Positions 1 to 7,084 of a stretch of 34,818 nucleotides of DNA are shown in pieces. Position 1 is the first letter of the stretch. Each line of letters starts with the position of its first letter. The position numbers were made by a program, and so were the translations under genes. The notes beneath the pieces are model-generated. The model made no database searches. It worked only from the letters and a program-made list of their open reading frames with translations, and was not told where the DNA came from. The DNA is from a virus. The DNA is taken from positions 1 to 34,818 of the IMG/VR virus record IMGVR_UViG_3300033064_002385. One strand, written 5' to 3'.

Positions 1-9
1 GAGGATATT

Positions 10-1281
10 CTACAACATTTTCTCCAATTCTGCAATACGATTATTAAGTTCGTGCTTTTCAATAAGTGTTTCTGGTGAGATTGAATACTGCATAATCAAA
101 TGAGGATATAGAGAGTTCAAGTCAAAGCTGACAATCCAATCATACATTCCTGCAACAGGTTCTTTTACAAAAGCACCGGCATACTTATTACCTTTACTAC
201 TTTCTTTTTTGGGAGGAATAGTAATTTTTTGTTTTGCCAAGTAAACATAAATGATGTTATCCCACATCCGAACTTGAGAATATACATCCTCAAAATTTAC
301 TTTGGCATCGTATGCCATAGTAAAAGCAAGATCAAGTAGTTTCATCTTGTCGTCTAATTGATCAACAAGGCGAACGTCATGAATGTTATACTTGACAAAC
401 TTATCCCAATCTTTGGTGTAGAATTCTTTGAATGTATCAAACTCAGAGTGATCAAGTTTCTTTTCTTCCAGTTCCACAAAAGCAATGTGATCAAGCCTAT
501 ATGATTCTTGGTTGGTGTATGTGAACTTTTTGTAAAGTTCAAGGTAATCTAATGTGGCAATGCCCATAAGATCATAAGCAAAGTTCTTACGACCTTTAAT
601 AAAAATCTCACGAGACATAGTATTCTTCCACGGAGAGAGAAGACGAGCTTCTGTTTCTCCAATCATACGCTCAATCCTATGATAGATATATGGAATATCA
701 AACAGTTGAACATTCCATCCAGTAATTACATCAGGATAATTTTGTGTCCACCAATGAAGGAACCCATTTAATAATCCAACTTCCGATTCAAAATGTAAGT
801 AGTTAACCTCTTTATCATAATTATCATAAGCACGAGATCCAAACACAGTGATTCTATTCATATCACTATCTTTAATGCTGATCAAAAGAATCTCTTGATC
901 AGCAGATTCTATATCAGGAAATCCATTCTCTGCACCAGTTTCAATGTCAAGAGTAAATACACGAATCTTACTGGTATCGTATTTGATTTCGTCATCAGGA
1001 TATTGTTCAAATATATACTGATTCAAAAAACGAGTCTGCCCATAGATTTGAAAATCTTCAATGTCTTTATGATCTTCAATAAATTGCTTGGCGTCACGAA
1101 TGCCACCTTGCTTTACTGGACGGACGTTCTTGCCATCCAGTGTTTTCCATTCTTCCTGCTTAGCAGAAGGAAGAAATAGAGTTGGATTAAATTGAACTTT
1201 GTCTTGAAATTTTTTACCATTTTCATAACCACGAACCAGAATAGAATTTCCGGATTGTTCAACACTGGTGTAAAATTTCAT
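10..1281 (-). CDS. 43: DNA polymerase gp43, N-terminal 423 residues (interrupted by TAG)
   Basis: This is a family B replicative DNA polymerase of the T4 gp43 type; it copies the phage genome with the gp45 clamp and gp44/62 loader encoded upstream. The visible part holds the N-terminal and 3'-5' exonuclease domains: Exo I around D112-x-E114, Exo II with N190 and D195, and Exo III YNIHD near residue 297. It ends about 25 residues after polymerase motif A (DLNSLYP, near 387). The frame stops at TAG (positions 12-10), well short of the usual 800-900 residues and without motifs B and C. Only 9 bases remain in the window, so the C-terminal part cannot be seen. The start overlaps the preceding stop codon by 4 nt. 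The identity is certain. Whether this is a split gene, a nonsense mutation or recoding is unresolved. Confidence 0.93.
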   Translation of the reverse strand: MKFYTSVEQSGNSILVRGYENGKKFQDKVQFNPTLFLPSAKQEEWKTLDGKNVRPVKQGGIRDAKQFIEDHKDIEDFQIYGQTRFLNQYIFEQYPDDEIKYDTSKIRVFTLDIETGAENGFPDIESADQEILLISIKDSDMNRITVFGSRAYDNYDKEVNYLHFESEVGLLNGFLHWWTQNYPDVITGWNVQLFDIPYIYHRIERMIGETEARLLSPWKNTMSREIFIKGRKNFAYDLMGIATLDYLELYKKFTYTNQESYRLDHIAFVELEEKKLDHSEFDTFKEFYTKDWDKFVKYNIHDVRLVDQLDDKMKLLDLAFTMAYDAKVNFEDVYSQVRMWDNIIYVYLAKQKITIPPKKESSKGNKYAGAFVKEPVAGMYDWIVSFDLNSLYPHLIMQYSISPETLIEKHELNNRIAELEKML

Positions 1282-1568
1282 TCTTCAGATTCTTCAGCAA
1301 TAGGGGTAGGTTTTTCTACGTCAACTAAACCACGATATTGATTGTAAATAAAATCTGTTGGATCAGCAATCAAGCTAATCTCAGATGATCTCACAACAAA
1401 CTCACGGTCTCTGGCGTACAGAGGGAACACTCCCAAGCAAGTGCCCTCTATTTCATACGGGTATTTTAGCACACAATCCGGTTCTCCGAACTCCACATCA
1501 GGAATTTCTTCCATTTCAGAAATGATCCATATTCCAGAAAATCTAATTAATTTAATGGTTTCATTCAT
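1278..1568 (-). CDS. Small Sm-like-fold protein (96 aa), upstream of gp43
   Basis: Function not known. The pattern fits a divergent Sm/LSm-like small beta-barrel: a strand with a glycine (IKLIRFSG, residues 5-12), an acidic turn, a hydrophobic strand ending in a proline (CVLKYPY), then two strands (REFVVRSSEISLI) and a short helix (FIYNQYRGL). The same pattern occurs in the next gene upstream (1561-1953) and in 13022-13435, so I read the three as distant paralogues. It overlaps its upstream neighbour by 8 nt and gp43 by 4 nt, so the three genes are probably translated from one message. An RNA-binding or DNA-polymerase-associated role would be speculation. Confidence 0.8.
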   Translation of the reverse strand: MNETIKLIRFSGIWIISEMEEIPDVEFGEPDCVLKYPYEIEGTCLGVFPLYARDREFVVRSSEISLIADPTDFIYNQYRGLVDVEKPTPIAEESEE

Positions 1569-1953
1569 TTGGCATTACTTCTGGATTGATTACTTCGTCG
1601 GTGTTTTCTTGTTGAAGTTGCGCTTTTTGATTCATAATATCATTTAAATTTTTAATTTTATCACGATAAGCTTGCTCAAGACCAGTATCACAAACACCAA
1701 TAGCCATCACAGAATCATAAGGAATTTTGTATTGATAATCCATAGAATATGGACACCACTTACTAAATTTAACTTGAAGATCATGTGCCATATTTTCTTG
1801 AGTACTGTTAATTAAAGAAAGTTCATAAGGATGTATCATAAGAAGACAAATACCTTTTTTATTTTCTTCTTCTCCATCAAAAACTTCTTTTAAATCACAA
1901 ATAATTTGAGTCCCTATTTTCAAAATTACAATAGATGCAGTTTGAGTTTCCAT
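1561..1953 (-). CDS. Sm-like-fold protein (130 aa), first gene of the gp43 unit
   Basis: Function not known. Residues 7-90 follow an Sm/LSm-like strand pattern: ASIVILKIGTQIICDLKEV, an acidic insertion, CLLMIHPYELSL, a KWCPY segment, then YKIPYDSVMAIGV and a helix with a conserved Tyr. The last 30 residues are Gln/Asn/Glu-rich and probably disordered. It is the first gene after a terminator/promoter element at 1976-2030 and is followed without a gap by another Sm-like gene and gp43. No clear Shine-Dalgarno precedes the ATG; the leader is A/T-rich. A crystal structure of an Sm-like protein of putative cyanophage origin has been reported, which supports such proteins existing in these phages. 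Membership of this gene in that family is inference. Confidence 0.8.
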   Translation of the reverse strand: METQTASIVILKIGTQIICDLKEVFDGEEENKKGICLLMIHPYELSLINSTQENMAHDLQVKFSKWCPYSMDYQYKIPYDSVMAIGVCDTGLEQAYRDKIKNLNDIMNQKAQLQQENTDEVINPEVMPNE

Positions 1954-1975
1954 ATTTTTTTATCAAGGTATTGAC

Positions 1976-2004
1976 ATTATAGCACAAAAAGAAAAAAAGA
2001 GCAA
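1976..2004 (-). promoter_or_regulatory. Sigma70-type promoter with extended -10 for the gp43 unit
   Basis: Read on the minus strand, a perfect TATAAT -10 (1976-1981) is preceded by TGC, giving the extended form TGnTATAAT. At 17 bp spacing lies TTGCTC (1999-2004), a 3/6 match to the -35. The -35 lies in the stem of the terminator at 1991-2030, so initiation occurs just beyond the termination point. It should drive the two Sm-like genes and gp43 with host sigma70. Confidence 0.65.
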
Positions 2005-2030
2005 GGGCTGATTCTGACCAGCCTTGCTCT
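1991..2030 (-). terminator. Rho-independent terminator after the clamp/regA unit
   Basis: The inverted repeat AGAGCAAGG (1998-2006) and CCTTGCTCT (2022-2030), extended by a further CTG/CAG pair past a bulge, is followed on the minus strand by a T-rich run (1991-1997, continuing toward 1986). It lies about 30 nt after the stop of the last gene of the gp45-regA unit. Confidence 0.85.
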
Positions 2031-2061
2031 AGCGACAACGATACTCATTATTTAGTTGCCA

Positions 2062-2190
2062 TTATTGTTCGGACATCAGTATAGTATATCCTTGTTTACG
2101 ATACAAATCCAAATAATATTTTCCCCAAGGTATTAAAATCCACACCACCCTATTGTCTGGTGTTAAAAATTGAACATTAACAGTTCTCAT
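2062..2190 (-). CDS. Small hypothetical protein (42 aa) after regA
   Basis: This is a short frame starting with ATG that overlaps the TGA of regA (ATGA arrangement, 4 nt), which suggests coupled translation. It begins MRTVNVQFLTPDN and ends QGYTILMSEQ, with several aromatic residues (W17, W22, Y25, Y26, Y30, Y35). No family is recognised. The support is the coupled start, the fit between regA and the terminator, and the protein-like composition. Its small size leaves some doubt. Confidence 0.6.
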   Translation of the reverse strand: MRTVNVQFLTPDNRVVWILIPWGKYYLDLYRKQGYTILMSEQ

Positions 2191-2606
2191 TCAGGTTTTT
2201 TTCTACCAATATTATATTTGCTTTCAAGAGTCCATTCTTCTTTTTCTTTAAAAGCAAGAACTTTAATTTGATTGAGTGGAGCAACGTCTGTAATTTTGTC
2301 TGCTTCTACAACAGTAATCAATCCCCAATCAGAAAGAAGTTGAATAATTCTGTTACGACGTTGAACATCATTCAAAGAAAGGTTTGTATGCTTCCCGTCA
2401 AGAGCAAAAAGTTCTTTGAAATGAACAATATAATACCTACCTTGCTTATGTAAAATATGGCAAGATTGATAAATCTTTTTTTCCTTACGAGAAGCAACAC
2501 CGATACGAGTAAGGGTTTCACGAACTTTCAAAAAGTCGTCTGGCTCAGCCAGAGAAACCTCCACCATATCAGATTGTTGCCACTGAATTACAATATCATC
2601 TGTCAT
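2187..2606 (-). CDS. regA: RegA translational repressor
   Basis: RegA binds the translation-initiation regions of phage early mRNAs and represses them; in T4 its targets include gene 45, 44 and regA messages. This 139-residue protein aligns along most of T4 RegA (122 aa): PDDFLKVRETLTRIGVA, YQSCHILHKQGRYYIVHFKE and RNRIIQLLSDWGLI are clear matches, as is the KYNIG motif near the C-terminus. It has about 13 extra N-terminal residues and a slightly longer C-terminus. It follows gp62 with a 4-nt overlap, as part of the T4-like order 45-44-62-regA-43, here with small genes between. Confidence 0.95.
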   Translation of the reverse strand: MTDDIVIQWQQSDMVEVSLAEPDDFLKVRETLTRIGVASRKEKKIYQSCHILHKQGRYYIVHFKELFALDGKHTNLSLNDVQRRNRIIQLLSDWGLITVVEADKITDVAPLNQIKVLAFKEKEEWTLESKYNIGRKKPE

Positions 2607-2989
2607 TTTGTTCCCCCCTTGTACAATGCTTTTTTGATAGCTTCAAGTTGATCTGTTGTAAGAATCCTTAATGCTTCAAGAGCTTTGGTATGACTGTAGC
2701 CATAATACTCTTTCACCAATTCAAGATGCTCTAACGTTTGTTTTTTAACCCAAGGAGAGAATCTCTTTCTTGGCTTCAAAGTATTTATAAAAAAGTCGTA
2801 CTGTAGCTTCTTTGGTAGATGAGCATTTTTGTTCATCTCATTAGCATACAGCACAGCATCGGTAAAGGAAGATAGACATCTATTAATAATAAAAGGAGGA
2901 TATCCGGAGGTAGCTTCTGGATTATCCTTCAAAATATTCTTTTTTGTTTGGTTAATTGAATTCAAATAATCTTTCAATTCATATTTCAT
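2603..2989 (-). CDS. 62: Clamp loader small subunit gp62
   Basis: gp62 forms the gp44/62 clamp-loader complex that opens gp45 rings onto primer-template DNA. At 128 residues this protein is shorter than T4 gp62 (187), as is usual in cyanophages. It carries the cyanophage-type segment YPPFIINRCLSSFTDAV (residues 30-46), a KPRKRFSPWVKK motif near 70-82 and a C-terminal helical TDQLEAIKKAL region. The position between gp44 and regA is the T4 position. It overlaps its neighbours by 4 nt on both sides. Sequence similarity to T4 gp62 is weak, so the call rests on the cyanophage form and position. Confidence 0.88.
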   Translation of the reverse strand: MKYELKDYLNSINQTKKNILKDNPEATSGYPPFIINRCLSSFTDAVLYANEMNKNAHLPKKLQYDFFINTLKPRKRFSPWVKKQTLEHLELVKEYYGYSHTKALEALRILTTDQLEAIKKALYKGGTK

Positions 2990-3123
2990 ACAGCAGTTAC
3001 GCCCATAACTTTAGCATTTGGATTCCTAGCAAGAGCTGTCTCACGAGCTTCTTGGTAATTACGGACTTCCACTTCTTCGTAGAAAACTTTGCCGGCGACA
3101 TACAACTGAACTTTACAACGCAT
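2986..3123 (-). CDS. Small conserved hypothetical protein (45 aa)
   Basis: The start is taken at ATG 3123, where an AGGA-type ribosome site lies about 8 nt upstream, rather than at an upstream in-frame ATG that would overlap the previous gene. The product begins MRCKVQLYVAGKVFYEEVEV and then has a YQEARETALARNPNA helix. A beta-hairpin followed by an amphipathic helix is likely. It is a familiar small protein between the clamp-loader genes of T4-like cyanophages with no assigned function. It overlaps gp62 by 4 nt, so it is probably translationally coupled to it. Confidence 0.75.
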   Translation of the reverse strand: MRCKVQLYVAGKVFYEEVEVRNYQEARETALARNPNAKVMGVTAV

Positions 3124-3125
3124 GA

Positions 3126-3365
3126 TCAAAATCCTCCGTGTGTTTCCTGAATCATAGCAAAGTCCCAGACCGAGGGAGCATCGGTGAGGCCAGTTACAGA
3201 ACTGTCCCATTTGCCAGGATGGTATTTTAAAAATTCCCTAAAGGTCATTTTCATTTCTTTTTGTGTCATACCACAATGGGCAGCAGCTTGAGGTAAGTTC
3301 ATTTTAGAATGATACAATGCCCAATTAGCTTCACCAACATTTTTTGGTGTAGTTTTTACGCTCAT
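3126..3365 (-). CDS. Conserved hypothetical protein (79 aa), HTH-like
   Basis: Function unknown. Residues 23-50 (LPQAAAHCGMTQKEMKMTFR, then EFLKYHP) have the spacing of a helix-turn-helix: an alanine-rich helix, a Cys-Gly-Met turn and a second amphipathic helix. The C-terminal third is Trp/Phe/Asp-rich. It sits in the gp44-gp62 interval, overlapping its upstream neighbour by 4 nt and ending 2 nt before the next start. A DNA-binding role is inferred from the HTH-like pattern only. Confidence 0.75.
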   Translation of the reverse strand: MSVKTTPKNVGEANWALYHSKMNLPQAAAHCGMTQKEMKMTFREFLKYHPGKWDSSVTGLTDAPSVWDFAMIQETHGGF

Positions 3366-3754
3366 AGATAACGAACCTCATCAACATAACCAGCTTCAAT
3401 AGCTGTCTTAATCATATTATCAGAATAACTATTTGGTTTTGGCAAAGCAGAAAAATAAATTACATAATACGCTGAGCGATAAAGATGCTTAAGTAGAGCA
3501 CCATTACACACTGCTTTTTTAACGTTGTCAGTTCGCTGTGCTCCTGGCCGTTTTTTGCCACCAGTGTGACCACCTTTAGCTTCCACATATTCTGTTCGTG
3601 CTGGGAGATCGGCAATATAATCAAGCTCAATACCAATTTCTTTCACACAATAATCTTTACCTACTATGATTCCATTGCGAAAAACAAGATCTTGTTCTAC
3701 AAGATTTTCAAACTCGTCACCAGATTTTTTACTTTCCGATTGAAAATTATTCAT
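3362..3754 (-). CDS. Putative PD-(D/E)XK-fold nuclease (130 aa)
   Basis: The sequence carries a plausible PD-(D/E)XK nuclease signature: a helix acidic residue (E14 in DEFENLVEQ), D45 in GIELDYIADL, and the E58-A-K60 core in YVEAKGG. A Lys/Arg-rich loop and a long helix with Gln73 (PGAQRTDNVKKAV) follow. These features are typical of Holliday-junction resolvase or RecB-like small nucleases that process DNA. It lies directly downstream of gp44, overlapping by 4 nt, in a replication operon. The fold assignment is an inference from motif spacing, and the substrate is unknown. Confidence 0.72.
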   Translation of the reverse strand: MNNFQSESKKSGDEFENLVEQDLVFRNGIIVGKDYCVKEIGIELDYIADLPARTEYVEAKGGHTGGKKRPGAQRTDNVKKAVCNGALLKHLYRSAYYVIYFSALPKPNSYSDNMIKTAIEAGYVDEVRYL

Positions 3755-4701
3755 TTAAATTCACACCCCATCATAAGTTCAGTCATACAAGCAAGAAGAT
3801 TAATTTCTTGATCAACAACAACAGCAATGTCTCTCATGTACTTGGCAATGATCAATACAGCCTCAGGAATTGAAGGACCTTTAAGAGTATCGTAAAGAGA
3901 ATCATAAAGCTTCCTCATTACGATTGCTGGATCATTATCCACATTATCTACTACCCATTTTTTAACAGTAGTAAACTCTTTATTCTTCAAAGATTTGATA
4001 AGATCATCCAGATTAATGTCGGCAATGTCAACAAGAATAGCAGAATCAATCTTACCATTGGCTGAGTGACGTTGAGTTTCATTAATCAACCTACGCCAAT
4101 CAGGATAGTATCGCTTGATAAGTTTGAGAAGAATTTTATCTTGATACTCAATTTGATTGTCGTCAAGAATATGCTTCAGGCGAAACAAGAACTTTGCTTG
4201 TAGTTTATCCTCTTCAGATTTCTTGATCCTAAAGTCAACAACAGTACACCGTGAGTGTAGTGGTTCAATGATCTTGTTGGGAAAATTGCAAGTAAAGATG
4301 AATCGGCAGTTGTTATGAAACTCCTCCACAGCGGCCCTGAGCGAGAGCTGAACGTCCTGAGTGGTGTTGTCTGCCTCGTCAATAATGACGACCTTGTGAG
4401 CTGCCCCAGAGGTCAATGAGACAGTTGTGGCGAATTGCCTGACCTTGTTCCGAACCGTATCCAGAAAGCGTCCTTCATCAGATCCGTTGATCACGATGTA
4501 GGAAGCACCAATCTCATCACAGATTGCTTTTGCCACAGTAGTTTTGCCTACGCCAGCAGAACCACAAAAAAGAAGATTTGGAATTTCTTTCTGTTCAAGA
4601 AATCCCTTCATGGCATCTTTAATATTCACCGGAAGAATACAATCCTCAATTGTATGGGGCCTATAAGATTCTACCCACAAGAATGGTTTGTTTTTATTCA
4701 T
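3751..4701 (-). CDS. 44: Clamp loader large subunit gp44 (AAA+ ATPase)
   Basis: gp44 is the ATPase of the T4-type clamp loader; with gp62 it loads the gp45 ring. Visible motifs are Walker A GSAGVGKT (about residues 47-54), Walker B VVIIDEAD (about 104-111) and the arginine-finger SRC motif of clamp loaders (HSRCTVVDF, about 149-157). The length of 316 residues matches T4 gp44 (319). The start is set at the ATG that overlaps the gp45 TGA by one base (TGATG), in preference to a TTG one codon upstream. Confidence 0.97.
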   Translation of the reverse strand: MNKNKPFLWVESYRPHTIEDCILPVNIKDAMKGFLEQKEIPNLLFCGSAGVGKTTVAKAICDEIGASYIVINGSDEGRFLDTVRNKVRQFATTVSLTSGAAHKVVIIDEADNTTQDVQLSLRAAVEEFHNNCRFIFTCNFPNKIIEPLHSRCTVVDFRIKKSEEDKLQAKFLFRLKHILDDNQIEYQDKILLKLIKRYYPDWRRLINETQRHSANGKIDSAILVDIADINLDDLIKSLKNKEFTTVKKWVVDNVDNDPAIVMRKLYDSLYDTLKGPSIPEAVLIIAKYMRDIAVVVDQEINLLACMTELMMGCEFK

Positions 4702-5369
4702 CAAGGTTCAAGAGCGATGTAATAGACAAGAGGAAGACGAGTATGCTTCCATTCCGTAATCAATTTACTAGAAATTTTAACATCGTAATCTCCTGGCACA
4801 AGATTCACGTTTTCCATTTTCATTGTCAATTCATACTCGCCAGTATTATCACCAAGAATTTCTTGGGAATATACATTACTAGTTTGATTTTCTTTATCAC
4901 ACAAGCTCAAAGCAACTGTTCCGCCAGCACTAGATTTAAATACCAAGTCAGGAATGCCATAAACATTAGCTGCCTTACGGAGTGCTTCTAGTTGATTACT
5001 AGTAATAGAAAACTCAATGTCTGCTCCAGGAAAATTGACCTTAAGATCAGGAGCAGTTTTCAAAGTAATTTCTGGATCGGAGAAGTAATACTTAGCACTC
5101 CTACCATCACCACGAATTGTCAGATACTCGGCATTACTAAATTCCAGAACTGGGTTTTGAAATAGAGAAAGACCTGCCAGAAATTGATTGAGATCGTAGA
5201 TAGCAAAGGTCTGATTAAATACTTCCTCACAATCATACTGAGAAATAAGATTTTCTCCAACATTGATTGTTTTGAGTTGAGATCCTTCTCGGATTAAAAT
5301 AGAACCATTGATAGTAGAATAGTTCTTCAGAACTTCTTTGGTTTGTTGGGAAAGGATTACTTTATTCAT
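4701..5369 (-). CDS. 45: Sliding clamp gp45
   Basis: This is the trimeric DNA clamp of T4-like phages. It gives the gp43 polymerase processivity and, in T4, is also the mobile activator of late transcription together with gp55 and gp33. The protein is 222 residues (T4: 228), with the alternating beta-strand and helix pattern of two clamp domains and no catalytic motif, as expected. Its identification rests on this pattern, its length and its place directly upstream of gp44. gp55, its late-transcription partner, is also encoded in this window. The NATAAATA elements described here would be its targets. Confidence 0.93.
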   Translation of the reverse strand: MNKVILSQQTKEVLKNYSTINGSILIREGSQLKTINVGENLISQYDCEEVFNQTFAIYDLNQFLAGLSLFQNPVLEFSNAEYLTIRGDGRSAKYYFSDPEITLKTAPDLKVNFPGADIEFSITSNQLEALRKAANVYGIPDLVFKSSAGGTVALSLCDKENQTSNVYSQEILGDNTGEYELTMKMENVNLVPGDYDVKISSKLITEWKHTRLPLVYYIALEP

Positions 5370-5674
5370 TTAAACTCCGTAAGACCATTTTGAGTACGAG
5401 AATAGTGTTTGTCAAAGTGAAGCAACAGCATGGCATAGTGAATGACTTTAAGAAGGTCTCGTTTGTTGTGTCCATCCTTCTCGCCATATCTGCTGCCATA
5501 CTTAAGGATGTTTGCTTGACAAAACCCAGTGGCAAGCTTCTTAGCTGCCATCAAATCAATTGTTTGAATGTCGGCGTAACCTTCTTCGTCTCCACAATAG
5601 TGACCACGATAAGTAGTAACTATGTACTCTTCAATATCTTTGAGGATTTTGTCCTCCGTATATTTCCATTGCAT
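5366..5674 (-). CDS. Conserved hypothetical protein, DUF3310-like (102 aa)
   Basis: Residues 46-92 contain a helix reading FCQANILKYGSRYGEKDG, then a DLLKVIHYAMLLL helix. This resembles DUF3310 phage proteins, where a helix ending in KY-x-R is followed by a Lys-Asp-Leu-x-Lys helix. Some DUF3310 proteins are annotated as nucleotide-kinase-like, but the function is not established. An acidic loop (CGDEEGY) lies at 27-33. The ATG has a good ribosome site (GGAGG) 10 nt upstream, and the gene overlaps gp45 by 4 nt. The family resemblance is tentative. Confidence 0.75.
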   Translation of the reverse strand: MQWKYTEDKILKDIEEYIVTTYRGHYCGDEEGYADIQTIDLMAAKKLATGFCQANILKYGSRYGEKDGHNKRDLLKVIHYAMLLLHFDKHYSRTQNGLTEFK

Positions 5675-5678
5675 TAAT

Positions 5679-5852
5679 TCATTCCTCCATTACATAGTGT
5701 AGATCTTCATGATAGCACTCTTTTAAGATTCCGTCAAGTGTCTTCACAAATAGTTTGTGACCAGTGCCACCCAAAATTTTGACGGAACTACCGTCCTGAA
5801 GGACGGCAATATTATTCCCGTACCCGTGAAATTCAGATTTATGGGCGGACAT
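5679..5852 (-). CDS. Small hypothetical protein (57 aa)
   Basis: This short frame overlaps the end of the AAA+ gene by 14 nt and stops 4 nt before the next ATG, filling what would otherwise be a 160-bp gap. The product begins MSAHKSEFHGYGNNIAVL and is beta-rich (QDGSSVKILGGTGHKLFVKT), ending in an acidic ECYHEDLHYVMEE tail. No family is recognised. Its exact fit between neighbours in a tightly packed operon and its reasonable composition support it. The ribosome site is weak. Confidence 0.62.
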   Translation of the reverse strand: MSAHKSEFHGYGNNIAVLQDGSSVKILGGTGHKLFVKTLDGILKECYHEDLHYVMEE

Positions 5853-6999
5853 TTTGCAAATTAGAAAGTACTTCAGCTGTAGTTAGTTCTTGATCGTTTT
5901 CAGTTTCTGCCCCAACGCTGGCATCAATCTTGTCGTACAGTTCCATAAAGCTGGACTTGGTTTCATCATCAAAACGATTCACACAAACTTGAATAGCCTT
6001 CATACGCTTACCAAAGATACTGTAAGCACGAATGATGTGAGTCAAACGACGGGTGCTAATGATCTCATCTACACCACCATCCTTGAAAGTTTTGCGAATA
6101 ATGTCTGCCCAAGAAGCAAGCTTTTCGCAAAACTCAGCATCTAAGCAACCAAGCTTGGCAGAAATCTTCTCAAGAATTTTCTGTTCAGTTTTGGTGGGGG
6201 GATACTCCTGCTCAAACGTAAGAGCAAACCGCTCAAGGAAAGCTTCGTTCAAAACATTAGTGCCGATGAAACGACCATCTTCAGAACCCTTACCTTTAGT
6301 GTTGGCTGTAGCAACGATAGTAAACCCATCAACTGGTTTGACATAACGACCAGTCTTTTTCAGGAAGATACCACTACCTTCAAGAATGGACTGAAGACAC
6401 ATGATCTTGTTAGAGGCAAGGTCAATCTCATCAAGTAGCAGCACAGCACCACGCTCAAGTGCTTCAATCACAGGTCCATTGTGCCAGACAGTTTCTCCAT
6501 TAATCAAACGGAAACCACCAATCAGGTCGTCTTCATCAGTTTCAATGGTGATGTTGACACGAATCAATTCACGTTTCAACTGAGCACATGCTTGTTCCAC
6601 GCTGAAAGTTTTACCGTTACCAGACATACCAGTGATGAACACAGGATAGAAGATACGAGAAGAAATAATTTTCTTAACATCACTGAAGTTACCAAAGCTG
6701 ACGAAGTTAGCATCTTTTTGAGGAATCAAATTATGGTTATGAACTACAACGTGCTGAACAGGTTGCTCGCCAGCAGGCTCAGCAGCAGGAGCATTATAAG
6801 TGTTTTCGATATCTTGAGCAGTCAGGTTCCAGCGACCATGACCAGTTTTGTATTGCTCAAGACGTTTGGCGATAGTGGGATACGAAGATCCAAAATCTGC
6901 AGCGGCGGCAATGATAGCATTGCTACCAAAGTCGTTACCGAAGTTGACAGAAATAAAAGCAAGTAGTGCTTCTTGGTCAATGATTGATTTACGAGCCAT
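5839..6999 (-). CDS. cobS: CobS/MoxR-type AAA+ ATPase
   Basis: This MoxR-clade AAA+ ATPase is the type annotated as cobaltochelatase subunit CobS in T4-like cyanophages. Motifs: Walker A GMSGNGKT (124-131), Walker B VLLLDEID (186-193), sensor 1 ATANT (230-234) and an arginine-finger region near FLERF (254-258). The first 60 residues look like a separate helical, HTH-like domain (DFGSSYPTIAKRLEQYKTG), followed by a Pro/Ala linker. The start is set at 6999, where an AAGGAG ribosome site precedes MARKSI; an upstream in-frame ATG at 7050 lacks one. It follows a VWA-domain gene, the usual partner of MoxR ATPases. Its role could be metal chelation or chaperone-like remodelling. Confidence 0.9.
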   Translation of the reverse strand: MARKSIIDQEALLAFISVNFGNDFGSNAIIAAAADFGSSYPTIAKRLEQYKTGHGRWNLTAQDIENTYNAPAAEPAGEQPVQHVVVHNHNLIPQKDANFVSFGNFSDVKKIISSRIFYPVFITGMSGNGKTFSVEQACAQLKRELIRVNITIETDEDDLIGGFRLINGETVWHNGPVIEALERGAVLLLDEIDLASNKIMCLQSILEGSGIFLKKTGRYVKPVDGFTIVATANTKGKGSEDGRFIGTNVLNEAFLERFALTFEQEYPPTKTEQKILEKISAKLGCLDAEFCEKLASWADIIRKTFKDGGVDEIISTRRLTHIIRAYSIFGKRMKAIQVCVNRFDDETKSSFMELYDKIDASVGAETENDQELTTAEVLSNLQNVRP

Positions 7000-7029
7000 G
7001 ATGTAATTCTCCTTGATTGGAATAAAGTA

Positions 7030-7035
7030 ATTGTA
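7030..7035 (-). promoter_or_regulatory. Possible extended -10 promoter before cobS
   Basis: The minus strand reads TGC-TACAAT, an extended -10 with a 5/6 hexamer, about 30 nt before the cobS start. No -35 match exists at 16-18 bp; that region is instead occupied by the inverted repeat at 7044-7064. It may be a weak or regulated internal promoter. Confidence 0.35.
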
Positions 7036-7043
7036 GCAGAGAT

Positions 7044-7064
7044 TGGGCACTTGGGGTGTGCCCA
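7044..7064. repeat. Inverted repeat between the VWA gene and cobS
   Basis: A perfect 7-bp inverted repeat (TGGGCAC / GTGCCCA) with a 7-nt loop lies between the VWA stop codon and the possible -10 element. No T-run follows on the minus strand, so it is not a classical terminator. An operator or an mRNA stability hairpin are the alternatives. Confidence 0.5.
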
Positions 7065-7084
7065 GTGGACAGTTGTGAGATTGG

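Noticed and set aside
2782-2789. Exact TATAAATA on the minus strand
   Set aside because: It lies inside the gp62 coding sequence with no late gene start at a suitable distance; RegA is an early protein. Probably chance in A/T-rich coding sequence.
5370-5402. TTGACA on the minus strand before gp45
   Set aside because: It lies in the preceding coding sequence and has only CAAAAT at 17 bp, a poor -10.
6481-6966. 161-residue plus-strand frame
   Set aside because: It is antisense to the CobS-like gene, lacks a ribosome site and has no recognisable motifs. No plus-strand gene is supported anywhere in the window.
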